Shown here: one piece after another, positions 1 through 6,681 of the stretch
Position numbering within the stretch: position 1 is the stretch's first letter
Layout of the letters: each line of letters opens with the position of its first letter
NCBI GenBank assembly: GCA_016293805.1
Contig: JAEDDI010000030.1
Coordinates: 1 to 22,176, forward strand
Direction: 5' to 3'
DNA length: 22,176 nt
From: Bacillota bacterium
GTDB lineage: Bacteria > Bacillota > Clostridia > Peptostreptococcales > Anaerovoracaceae
Notes under the pieces: generated by a model
Databases searched by the model: none
What the model was told of the DNA's origin: nothing
The model's input: the letters and a program-made list of their open reading frames with translations, nothing else
Made by a program: the position numbers and the translations under genes

Positions 1-321
1 GCAGAAGCTGCATTTTCTGATATAGAAAGTACTTATGATGAGGCTAAAGAAAAGTACGGGGTGTTGAGTATATACGCAACTCCATCAGATGACTACAGTG
101 GGGCAATTACGGAAAATCACAAATTGAGAATCTGGTCTATAATTCTGAATCCATCTCCAACAGCAGAACACCGTGGCTATATGTGGGTATATTACAGCAG
201 TGAAGCTTTAGATAAAGATGGAAATGTTGTTTGCGGATCATGGCGAGTTCCTGCATTGTGGTATTTGGATAAAGACGATGATGGCGAATGGTATGTAAAG
301 GATATAAAAGAAAGACCTTGA
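1..321 (+). CDS. 3' end of an unrecognised protein gene (partial)
   Basis: The forward frame is open from the first base of the window to a TGA at 319-321, so this is the C-terminal 106 residues of a longer protein whose start lies outside. A GTG occurs at 61, but nothing like a ribosome site precedes it, and the frame reads through from upstream. The fragment is acidic and rich in aromatic residues. It ends in a pattern with two tryptophans and the tail DGEWYVKDIKERP, which resembles the last strand of small NTF2-like or lipoprotein-type domains of secreted Firmicute proteins. That resemblance is only an impression and gives no function. It lies beside a degraded recombinase remnant, so it may belong to an accessory segment. 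Confidence 0.6.
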   Translation, partial: AEAAFSDIESTYDEAKEKYGVLSIYATPSDDYSGAITENHKLRIWSIILNPSPTAEHRGYMWVYYSSEALDKDGNVVCGSWRVPALWYLDKDDDGEWYVKDIKERP

Positions 322-368
322 TGCTGTGTTGGGACATGTACTTAAGTCAATTGCGATAGAGTAAGTGA

Positions 369-560
369 ATAATAAACCCTCATACAGTCTGGGATTTCTT
401 GCATAAGCTTGCCAGAGGAACTATAGATACGCTGAAGCATTAGAAAATGCTTATTAATGTGTTCGTAGATAAAATATATTTATATGACGATCACTTTACT
501 ATTTATCTGAACAATTCAAAAAAAGGTACAAATACCAGTAAAAAGAAAAAGAGCGGTTTT
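369..560 (+). pseudogene. Remnant of a large serine recombinase C-terminus
   Basis: Frame 3 from 369 reads DFLHKLARGTIDTLKH, then an in-frame TAG (441-443), then KMLINVFVDKIYLYDDHFTI. This matches the typical tail of large serine recombinases/resolvases, where a helix is followed by a conserved LI(D/N)xFVNxIYLYDD strand segment. Nothing of the catalytic serine domain is present, and a TGA stands at 366-368 just upstream. Downstream of about 530 the resemblance fades into lysine-rich and then uninformative sequence. The frame stays open to 668, but the purC promoter lies inside that stretch. I infer a decayed mobile-element end. The family call is from recalled motif similarity, not an alignment. 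Confidence 0.55.
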
Positions 561-611
561 GTGAATAGAGAGGCTATGCAAAATGGCAGATTGTCTTCGC
601 CAGCTTTTGTA

Positions 612-640
612 TTGACTATTAAATACAAACTAAATATACT
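612..640 (+). promoter_or_regulatory. purC promoter
   Basis: The -35 box TTGACT (612-617), a 17-base spacer and the -10 box TATACT (635-640) form a near-consensus housekeeping promoter. Transcription would start near 647, about 34 bases before the purC start. The ribosome site GAGGAG is at 668-673. Confidence 0.8.
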
Positions 641-680
641 AGAATATATTCAGATGACTAAATTATGAGGAGACAGATAT

Positions 681-1556
681 ATGAAAGAATACAAACCGTT
701 TAAAGAAGGTAAAGTAAGAGAAATATATGATGCGGGGGATTCTCTCATCATGGTTGCAACAGACAGAATTTCTGCATTTGATGTGATTCTCAAGAACAAA
801 GTTGAGAAGAAGGGCTCCATCCTCACTCAGATGTCAGCATTCTGGTTTGATTTTACAAAGGATATTATAGACAATCACATGTTAAGCACAGATACTGCTG
901 ATATGCCTGAATTTTTCAGACAGGAGAGATTCGAAGGAAACAGTATGAAGTGCAGAAAACTTCACATGCTTCCTATCGAGTGTATCGTAAGAGGATATAT
1001 AACCGGCAGCGGCTGGGCAAGTTACTGTGAAAATGGTACAGTATGCGGAATAGAGCTTCCTGCGGGTCTTGAAGAATCAGAAAAGCTTCCTGAGCCTATC
1101 TACACACCGTCAACCAAGGCAGAAATAGGGGATCACGATGAGAATATTTCATACGAACGAAGCATCGAGGTTCTGGAAAAGGAATATCCGGGCAGAGGCG
1201 AGGAGCTTGCATCGGCAATCAGAGACACAACTATAGCCATCTACAGGAAGTGTGCTGAATACGCACTTTCGAAGGGAATAATAATTGCGGATACAAAACT
1301 TGAATTCGGTCTTGATGATGAGGGCAGACTTGTTCTCGGAGACGAAATGCTCACTCCGGACAGTTCTCGTTTCTGGCCGCTTGAGGGCTACGAAAAAGGC
1401 AAGTCGCAGCCTTCGTACGACAAGCAGTTTGTACGCAACTGGCTTAAGGCAAACCCTGACAGCGACTATAAGCTGCCTGATGAAATCATCGAAAAGACAG
1501 TGGACAAGTATCTTGAAGCCTTCGAAAAGCTTACCGGAAGGAAATTTGATAAATAA
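681..1556 (+). CDS. purC: Phosphoribosylaminoimidazole-succinocarboxamide synthase (SAICAR synthetase)
   Basis: PurC joins aspartate to CAIR using ATP to make SAICAR in de novo purine synthesis, in the cytoplasm. The 291-residue protein has the early glycine-rich KEGKVREIYDAG segment, the signature ECIVRGYITGSGW (about residues 104-116), and ADTKLEFGLD followed by GDEMLTPDSSRFW in the C-terminal half. Its length matches the longer, yeast Ade1-like class rather than the roughly 235-residue Bacillus type. The start is supported by GAGGAG seven bases upstream and a strong promoter at 612-640. It stands alone here with no other pur gene, and a strong terminator follows, so it is a single-gene transcript. 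The boundary with the recombinase remnant lies just upstream. Confidence 0.97.
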   Translation: MKEYKPFKEGKVREIYDAGDSLIMVATDRISAFDVILKNKVEKKGSILTQMSAFWFDFTKDIIDNHMLSTDTADMPEFFRQERFEGNSMKCRKLHMLPIECIVRGYITGSGWASYCENGTVCGIELPAGLEESEKLPEPIYTPSTKAEIGDHDENISYERSIEVLEKEYPGRGEELASAIRDTTIAIYRKCAEYALSKGIIIADTKLEFGLDDEGRLVLGDEMLTPDSSRFWPLEGYEKGKSQPSYDKQFVRNWLKANPDSDYKLPDEIIEKTVDKYLEAFEKLTGRKFDK

Positions 1557-1563
1557 ATCATCG

Positions 1564-1588
1564 GCTCTCCCTCATGGGAGAGCTTTTT
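1564..1588 (+). terminator. Intrinsic terminator of purC
   Basis: A perfect 8-bp stem GCTCTCCC/GGGAGAGC (1564-1571 and 1576-1583) encloses the loop TCAT and is followed by five T (1584-1588). It starts eight bases after the purC stop. Confidence 0.92.
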
Positions 1589-1590
1589 GA

Positions 1591-1672
1591 TGCATTAAAA
1601 AGGATGTGCACTGCACATCCTATAATCAGCGAAGCTGCGGAAATCTATTGGTAATTGCATTAAAAAGGATGT
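1591..1672. repeat. Pair of exact 17-bp direct repeats
   Basis: TGCATTAAAAAGGATGT occurs at 1591-1607 and again at 1656-1672. The first copy forms one arm of the minus-strand terminator together with its T tract. The second is inside the 3' coding end of the kinase-like gene, 65 bases away. Confidence 0.85.
1597..1621 (-). terminator. Intrinsic terminator of the cytidylate-kinase-like gene
   Basis: AGGATGTGCA and its exact complement TGCACATCCT (1601-1621) form an inverted repeat with one central base. Read on the minus strand it ends in five T (complement of 1597-1601). It lies just after the stop of the 1626-2258 gene, so the two convergent genes each have their own terminator. Confidence 0.8.
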
Positions 1673-2258
1673 CTCTGACATTTTCATCGCTGAATTTCGA
1701 TGTATCCAGAGTCATATCATATTCTGTGAGATCCAGCCATTTCTGACCTGTGTAGAAGCTGTAGTATTTGGCTCTGTCTCTGTCTTCTTTTTCCATGAGC
1801 TTTATCATCTGCTGCCTGGTCATTTCGCCTCCGAGAGTCTTCTCGAGTCTGGCAATTCTTGCCTCTTCATCAGCTTTTAGAAAAATGCTGAAATGATTCT
1901 CTTCGTTTCTGAAAAGGTAGGATGCACATCTTCCGATGATTACGCATGGTCCGGCAGCAACAGATTCTCTCATTATCTCGGACTGTGTCCTGAAAAGCTG
2001 ACTGCTGGTAGGGACGAACCACTCGTCTGCAACATAAGGCACTTCATATGCCGTTGTCTGGGCAAGAATGCTCCAGATTGATGTGCTCTTTTCGTCAATA
2101 TCCTTTAGAGACTCTTCTGAAAGATTGAGCCTTTCGGCTGCCTTGATGAGAACTTCCTTGTCGATATACTGAAAACCGAACCGGTCTGCTATCGCTCTTC
2201 CCATAGCTGAACCGCCTGAGCCGAGCTGCCTTCCTATTGTAATGATATAGTTATCCAT
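1626..2258 (-). CDS. Cytidylate kinase-like family protein
   Basis: The 210-residue protein starts IITIGRQLGSGGSAMGRAIA, a glycine-rich P-loop-like segment at about residues 6-20 typical of the cytidylate kinase-like family common in gut Clostridia. It continues with FQYIDKEVL, the IIGRCASYLF strand (about 108-117) and an arginine-rich lid segment with EDRDRAKYYSFYTGQKW. It lacks the compact GPxGAGKGT loop of true Cmk, so nucleotide phosphorylation is plausible but the substrate is unknown. The ATG at 2258 has a good AAGGAGG site upstream and a promoter at 2286-2314. It converges on purC and shares no transcript with its neighbours. Confidence 0.85.
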   Translation of the reverse strand: MDNYIITIGRQLGSGGSAMGRAIADRFGFQYIDKEVLIKAAERLNLSEESLKDIDEKSTSIWSILAQTTAYEVPYVADEWFVPTSSQLFRTQSEIMRESVAAGPCVIIGRCASYLFRNEENHFSIFLKADEEARIARLEKTLGGEMTRQQMIKLMEKEDRDRAKYYSFYTGQKWLDLTEYDMTLDTSKFSDENVRDILFNAITNRFPQLR

Positions 2259-2285
2259 AACGGGCCTCCTTCTCCATATATTCAG

Positions 2286-2314
2286 ATTATATCACAAAGA
2301 AAAAAATTCTCCAA
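2286..2314 (-). promoter_or_regulatory. Promoter of the cytidylate-kinase-like gene
   Basis: On the minus strand, TTGGAG (2309-2314), a 17-base spacer and TATAAT (2286-2291) are present, with TGA directly before the -10 box (extended -10). Confidence 0.75.
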
Positions 2315-2378
2315 ACATATGAGGGGATATTGCATACAGTATCTTATTGTTGTACACAGTATTAGGTTGAAAATACAG

Positions 2379-2407
2379 TTGTAAATGGATATGTTTTGTG
2401 ATAAGAT
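2379..2407 (+). promoter_or_regulatory. Promoter of the decarboxylase beta subunit gene
   Basis: TTGTAA (2379-2384), 17 bases, then TAAGAT (2402-2407), preceded by TGA as an extended -10. Three ACAGT motifs at 2336, 2356 and 2375 lead into the -35 box; the third overlaps it by one base (T2379). Confidence 0.7.
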
Positions 2408-2455
2408 ATTGAAGCTGTAAACGGAATTATTTGATAAATTATTAAGGAGGAAAAC

Positions 2456-3613
2456 ATGTTTTTAGAAACACTGATTCAATTTGCTGACAGCATGGGAATT
2501 ACTAATCTGGGGTATCAGAATATCATTATGATACTTGTTTCCCTTGTTTTCCTGTACTTGGCAATACATCATGGATTTGAACCACTGCTTTTAGTTCCGA
2601 TAGCCTTCGGAATGCTTCTGGCAAATCTGCCTTTATCGGGAGTATTTCTCCATGACTATCAGATAGAGGCAGGAACCAGTATGGTAGATGCGCTGTCTAA
2701 CGCAGGAATACTTACTATTTTCTATACGCTTAAACCGGTTCTGCCTTCACTTATTTTCCTTGGTGTGGGTGCAATGACTGACTTCGGTCCGCTTATTGCA
2801 AATCCAAAGTCACTGCTGATGGGTGCCGGAGCGCAGTTTGGAATTTTTGTAGCATTTTATCTTTCAATCATTTTCGGATTCAATGCCCAGGAAGCTGCTT
2901 CAATAGGAATTATAGGAGGTGCGGACGGTCCGACAGCCATATATCTTACGAGCAAGCTTGCACCTCATCTTCTAGGGGCAATAGCAGTTGCAGCATACTC
3001 ATATATGGCGCTTGTTCCTATTATCCAGCCGCCTATTATGAAACTGTGCACAACCCAGAAGGAAAGAATAATAGTTATGGAACAGTTAAGACCTGTTTCA
3101 CAGAGAGAGAAGATTATTTTCCCTATCGTTGTAACTATAATCGTAGTTCTTCTGCTTCCGGCAGCAGCTCCTCTTGTGGGATGCCTTATGCTGGGCAACC
3201 TTTTCAAGGAATGCGGAAGAACAGCAAGACTTTCAGACACAGCGCAGAATGCAATGATGAATATCGTTACAATTATGCTTGGACTTGCAGTCGGAGCTTC
3301 GGCTGAAGGTGCAACATTTATAACATGGTCGACAATCAAGATTGTCATCATCGGTGTTATCGCGTTTGCATTCGGTACATTCGGCGGTCTTATGATAGGT
3401 AAAATCATGAATGCTGTGACAGGAGGAAAGATCAATCCGCTCATAGGATCAGCAGGTGTATCTGCAGTGCCTATGGCTGCAAGAGTATCTCAGACTGAAG
3501 GCCGGAAATACAATCCTTCAAACTTCCTTCTGATGCATGCTATGGGACCGAACGTAGCAGGCGTTATAGGGTCTGCTGTATCGGCAGCTGTAATGCTTTC
3601 GATGTTCGGCTGA
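2456..3613 (+). CDS. Sodium ion-translocating decarboxylase, beta subunit (OadB/GcdB/MmdB family)
   Basis: This integral membrane subunit uses the free energy of biotin-linked decarboxylation (oxaloacetate, methylmalonyl-CoA or glutaconyl-CoA in known systems) to pump Na+ outward. The 385 residues are almost entirely hydrophobic helices. Diagnostic motifs are GGADGPTAIY (about 154-163, containing the conserved Na+-site aspartate D157), NPLIGSAGVSAVPMAARVSQ (about 327-346) and FLLMHAMGPNVAGVIGSA near the end. Length is normal for the family. AAGGAGG stands just before the ATG. No carboxyltransferase alpha, biotin carrier gamma or delta subunit is nearby, so the substrate cannot be inferred and partners must lie elsewhere. 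It is a single-gene unit with its own promoter and terminator. Confidence 0.94.
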   Translation: MFLETLIQFADSMGITNLGYQNIIMILVSLVFLYLAIHHGFEPLLLVPIAFGMLLANLPLSGVFLHDYQIEAGTSMVDALSNAGILTIFYTLKPVLPSLIFLGVGAMTDFGPLIANPKSLLMGAGAQFGIFVAFYLSIIFGFNAQEAASIGIIGGADGPTAIYLTSKLAPHLLGAIAVAAYSYMALVPIIQPPIMKLCTTQKERIIVMEQLRPVSQREKIIFPIVVTIIVVLLLPAAAPLVGCLMLGNLFKECGRTARLSDTAQNAMMNIVTIMLGLAVGASAEGATFITWSTIKIVIIGVIAFAFGTFGGLMIGKIMNAVTGGKINPLIGSAGVSAVPMAARVSQTEGRKYNPSNFLLMHAMGPNVAGVIGSAVSAAVMLSMFG

Positions 3614-3634
3614 TAAATACTGTATTTTGTTTAA

Positions 3635-3660
3635 AGTCCTTGCGCTGCAGGGGCTTTTTT
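3635..3660 (+). terminator. Intrinsic terminator after the decarboxylase subunit gene
   Basis: AGTCCTTGC pairs with GCAGGGGCT (3635-3643 with 3647-3655, including G-T pairs) around the loop GCT, followed by a run of T to 3660. Confidence 0.85.
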
Positions 3661-3685
3661 AATAGGGGCAGTGTATAAATATTTA

Positions 3686-3714
3686 TTGCACATGAAAAAG
3701 TATGATGATATACT
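3686..3714 (+). promoter_or_regulatory. Promoter of the EF-G-like gene
   Basis: TTGCAC (3686-3691), a 17-base spacer and TATACT (3709-3714), with TGA as an extended -10. AGGAGG follows at 3741-3746, before the ATG at 3752. Confidence 0.8.
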
Positions 3715-3751
3715 AATAATGCTATGTGAAAATAAAAATTAGGAGGTCAGC

Positions 3752-5689
3752 ATGAAAGGCTATACAAGCGACACAATTAGAAACGTTGCACTTTTAGGAC
3801 ATGGTGGTTCAGGTAAAACTACTTTTCTTGAAGCAGCATTACTTGCAACAAAAGTAATCAGCAGATTAGGAAAGGTTGAGGATGGAACAACAGTATCCGA
3901 CTACGACAAGACAGAAATCGAAAAGGGATATTCCATCAATACTACAATTGTTCCTGTTGAATATAATAAGGTTAAAATCAACTTTCTTGACACTCCCGGC
4001 TTCTTCGATTTTGCAGGTGAAGTACAGGGTGCACTTAAGGCAGCTGAAGCAGCGGCAATTCTGGTAGATGCATCTGCAGGCATTCAGGTTGGAACAGAAA
4101 AAGCATGGGAAGCTTGTAAGAAGGCAGGTGCTCCTAAGTTCTTTATAATCAATAAGATTGACAAGGATAACGTTGATGTTGATACAGTAATCGCATCATT
4201 ACAGGATAAATTCGGAACATCGGTTGTAACTCTTGATGACAGAGAAGCTTTATCAGAAGCGATTGCAGAAGTTGATGAAGAATTAATGGATATATACTTC
4301 GATGCAGGCGAGTTTACTGATGAACAGTTCAACAGAGGATTATCAAAGGGTATCGCACAGGGAGATATCTGTCCGATTTTCACTTGCTCAGCTGTTACCG
4401 GCGAAGGAATCGAAGACACATTGAAACAGATTATCGGCATCGTGCCTAAGGCAACAGATATGCCGCCATACAAGGCAGTAAACGGCAATGACGAAGAAAT
4501 AGAAGTTGCAGTTGATGCAGACGGAAAGCCTTCATTATTTGTTTTCAAGACTCTTGCAGATGCTTTTCTTGGCAAGATTTCGCTTGCGAAGATCGTAACA
4601 GGCAAGTTCAAGCCTGGTATGGTTGTGTACAATCATAACCACGGCAAGGATGAGAAACTGGGATCAATGTTCTTCTTAAGAGGAAAGACTCAGGGAGAAT
4701 GCCCTGAAGCTGTGGCAGGTGATATCGTGGCTCTTGGCAAGCTTCAGTACACTAAGACAGGTGATACTCTTTCGGAAAAGAACAATGAACTTGTTTATGA
4801 ACCGATTGCATTCCCTCAGCCTACACTGTTCCAGGCTATAGAAGCAGCTGACAAAGGTGCAGACGATAAGCTTTCATCAGGATTTGCTAAGATTACAGAA
4901 GAAGACCCTACAATAGTTCTTCAGAGAAACGTTGAAACACGCCAGACTCTTGTTGGAGGACAGGGTGAAATACAGCTTAACATTGCACTTGCAAAGTTAA
5001 AGGACAAGTACGGCGTTGCAGTAAATATCGTTCCTCAGAAGATTGCATACAGAGAAACTATCAAGGGAAGTTCAGACGTACAGGGTAAACACAAGAAGCA
5101 GTCAGGCGGTTCAGGTCAGTACGGTGATGTTCACATCAGATTCAGCCCGTCAGATCAGGAGTTTGAATTCGGCGAAGAACTGTTCGGCGGTTCAGTGCCT
5201 AAGCAGTATGTTCCTGCAGTAGAAAAAGGACTTCTTGAATGTATGGAACACGGTCCTCTTGCAGGATGCAAGTGCCAGAACATCAAGGCTATATTATACG
5301 ATGGATCATACCATCCTGTAGACTCCAACGAAGCGGCTTTCAAGATTGCGGCATCACTTGCTTTCAAGAAGGGTATTGTTGAAGCCAAGCCTGTTCTTCT
5401 TGAACCTATCATGAAACTTGACATCACAGTTCCTGATGATTTCGTAGGAGCAGTAATGGGAGACCTTCCTAACAGAAGAGGAGCGGTAATGGGTATGGAA
5501 CCTGTAATCGGCGGAGGACAGATTCTTCACGCAGAGGCTCCGCAGGCTGAATTGTTTGATTATGCGATTGCACTTCGTTCAATGACTCAGGCAAGAGGTT
5601 CATTTACAATGGAATTTGCAAAATATGAGCAGGTTCCTGCAGCAAACGCACAGAAGATTATCGATGCTCACAAGGCTGAAGAAGAATAA
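3752..5689 (+). CDS. Elongation factor G-like translational GTPase
   Basis: The 645-residue protein has the order of an EF-G family GTPase: G1 loop GHGGSGKTT (16-24), G3 DTPG (80-83), G4 NKID (134-137), a beta-barrel domain II, and domains III-V with the domain IV segment GGSGQYGDVHIRF. The G1 loop reads GHGGSGKTT instead of the AHIDAGKTT of canonical EF-G. This marks the paralogous EF-G-like (EF-G2, FusA2) group, which is distinct from the main translocase and from TetM-type ribosome protection proteins. Its job (a back-up translocase, or a role in ribosome recycling) is not settled for this group. It has its own promoter and terminator and is not beside rpsL/rpsG, supporting the paralogue reading. 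Confidence 0.92.
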   Translation: MKGYTSDTIRNVALLGHGGSGKTTFLEAALLATKVISRLGKVEDGTTVSDYDKTEIEKGYSINTTIVPVEYNKVKINFLDTPGFFDFAGEVQGALKAAEAAAILVDASAGIQVGTEKAWEACKKAGAPKFFIINKIDKDNVDVDTVIASLQDKFGTSVVTLDDREALSEAIAEVDEELMDIYFDAGEFTDEQFNRGLSKGIAQGDICPIFTCSAVTGEGIEDTLKQIIGIVPKATDMPPYKAVNGNDEEIEVAVDADGKPSLFVFKTLADAFLGKISLAKIVTGKFKPGMVVYNHNHGKDEKLGSMFFLRGKTQGECPEAVAGDIVALGKLQYTKTGDTLSEKNNELVYEPIAFPQPTLFQAIEAADKGADDKLSSGFAKITEEDPTIVLQRNVETRQTLVGGQGEIQLNIALAKLKDKYGVAVNIVPQKIAYRETIKGSSDVQGKHKKQSGGSGQYGDVHIRFSPSDQEFEFGEELFGGSVPKQYVPAVEKGLLECMEHGPLAGCKCQNIKAILYDGSYHPVDSNEAAFKIAASLAFKKGIVEAKPVLLEPIMKLDITVPDDFVGAVMGDLPNRRGAVMGMEPVIGGGQILHAEAPQAELFDYAIALRSMTQARGSFTMEFAKYEQVPAANAQKIIDAHKAEEE

Positions 5690-5703
5690 AATATCGTATA
5701 GCG

Positions 5704-5732
5704 GCAGTCCCTTAGCAGGGGCTGCTTTTTTT
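5704..5732 (+). terminator. Intrinsic terminator of the EF-G-like gene
   Basis: GCAGTCCC (5704-5711) pairs with GGGGCTGC (5718-5725) around TTAGCA, followed by seven T (5726-5732). Confidence 0.93.
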
Positions 5733-5814
5733 GTCTCCTTTTATGCGACCTTTTTGGTGCCGTATTTGTTTATACTTTTAAACAAGAATAAAGATGAATG
5801 GAGGAAGATTCAAT

Positions 5815-6624
5815 ATGCTGGGAGCGATAGCAGGAGATGTTATAGGATCGGTTTACGAATTCAGCAATCACAGATACAAGGAATTTGAATTGCTGAAGGA
5901 TGACTGTTTTTTTACAGATGATACTGTTATGACGATAGCTGTATGCGAGGCGCTGATGGACAGCTGTCCGGACGAAGATGACAATGACATAAGAGAGAGG
6001 ATAATAGACTCCATGAAAAAGTACGGAAGGAGATATCCTTTCTGCGGATTTGGAGGACATTTCTTCAGATGGGTTCTGGGACCGGAAAGAAAACCCTACA
6101 ACAGTTTCGGAAACGGTTCTGCGATGAGAGTTTCATCTGCAGGATGGCTTTATGATGACATTGAAACGGTCAGGAGAATGGCAGTGCTCACAGCAGATGT
6201 AACGCACAGTCATCCCGAAGGAATAAAGGGAGCTGAGTGTAGTGCTGCTTTGATTTTTCTTGCCAGAAACGGAGCATCAAAAGATGAGCTCAGGAGATAT
6301 GCACAGGTTGAGTTTGGATATAATCTGGAGTTTACATGTGATGGGATAAGAGATACATATATGTTCAACGAAACATGTCAGGAAACAGTTCCGCAGGCTA
6401 TAGTGTCGTTTCTTGAAGGTGATGATTTCGAGGATGTTATACGTACGGGAGTCTCAATAGGAGGCGATACAGATACTCTGTGCGCAATAGCAGGGTCGAT
6501 AGCTGACGCATATTACGGAATACCGGAGGATATCAGGTTAAGGGTCCTGGAATTCCTTGAAGGTGAAGATGAACTGATTAAGGTTATAGACAGATTTGTT
6601 TGCAGGATATCAGACAAAAAGTAG
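5815..6624 (+). CDS. ADP-ribosylglycohydrolase family protein (DraG-like)
   Basis: Members of this family remove ADP-ribose from proteins or small molecules using a two-metal (Mg2+/Mn2+) centre. The 269-residue protein starts MLGAIAGDVIGSVYEF, has the metal-binding FTDDT (33-37), and near the end GGDTDTLCAIAGSIADAYYG with D218 and D220. All are hallmark positions of the DraG/ARH fold. An ATG at 5794 is also in frame, but GGAGG at 5800-5804 correctly precedes the ATG at 5815, so I chose the latter. No ADP-ribosyltransferase is visible in the window, so the substrate is unknown. The radA promoter overlaps its stop codon. Confidence 0.9.
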   Translation: MLGAIAGDVIGSVYEFSNHRYKEFELLKDDCFFTDDTVMTIAVCEALMDSCPDEDDNDIRERIIDSMKKYGRRYPFCGFGGHFFRWVLGPERKPYNSFGNGSAMRVSSAGWLYDDIETVRRMAVLTADVTHSHPEGIKGAECSAALIFLARNGASKDELRRYAQVEFGYNLEFTCDGIRDTYMFNETCQETVPQAIVSFLEGDDFEDVIRTGVSIGGDTDTLCAIAGSIADAYYGIPEDIRLRVLEFLEGEDELIKVIDRFVCRISDKK

Positions 6625-6650
6625 ACACATTGCAGAGAATCTGATAGAAT
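6622..6650 (+). promoter_or_regulatory. radA promoter
   Basis: TAGACA (6622-6627), a 17-base spacer and TAGAAT (6645-6650) with an extended TGA before the -10 box. The -35 box covers the stop codon of the upstream gene. Because the -10 box covers the in-frame ATG at 6649, this promoter argues for translation from 6682. Confidence 0.7.
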
Positions 6651-6681
6651 GAAACAAGAACAGATGTTTGCAGGAGGGAGT

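Noticed and set aside
447..668. A 73-codon forward frame that could be called a small gene
   Set aside because: Its first part is the recombinase-tail remnant, no ribosome site precedes it, and the purC promoter lies inside it.
3752..5689. A tetracycline resistance (TetM/TetO-type) reading of the EF-G-like gene
   Set aside because: The G1 loop GHGGSGKTT and the start of the protein fit the EF-G-like paralogue group, not ribosome protection proteins.
6649..6681. An upstream start for radA at 6649
   Set aside because: The ATG lies in the predicted -10 box, and the extra residues do not match RadA N-termini.
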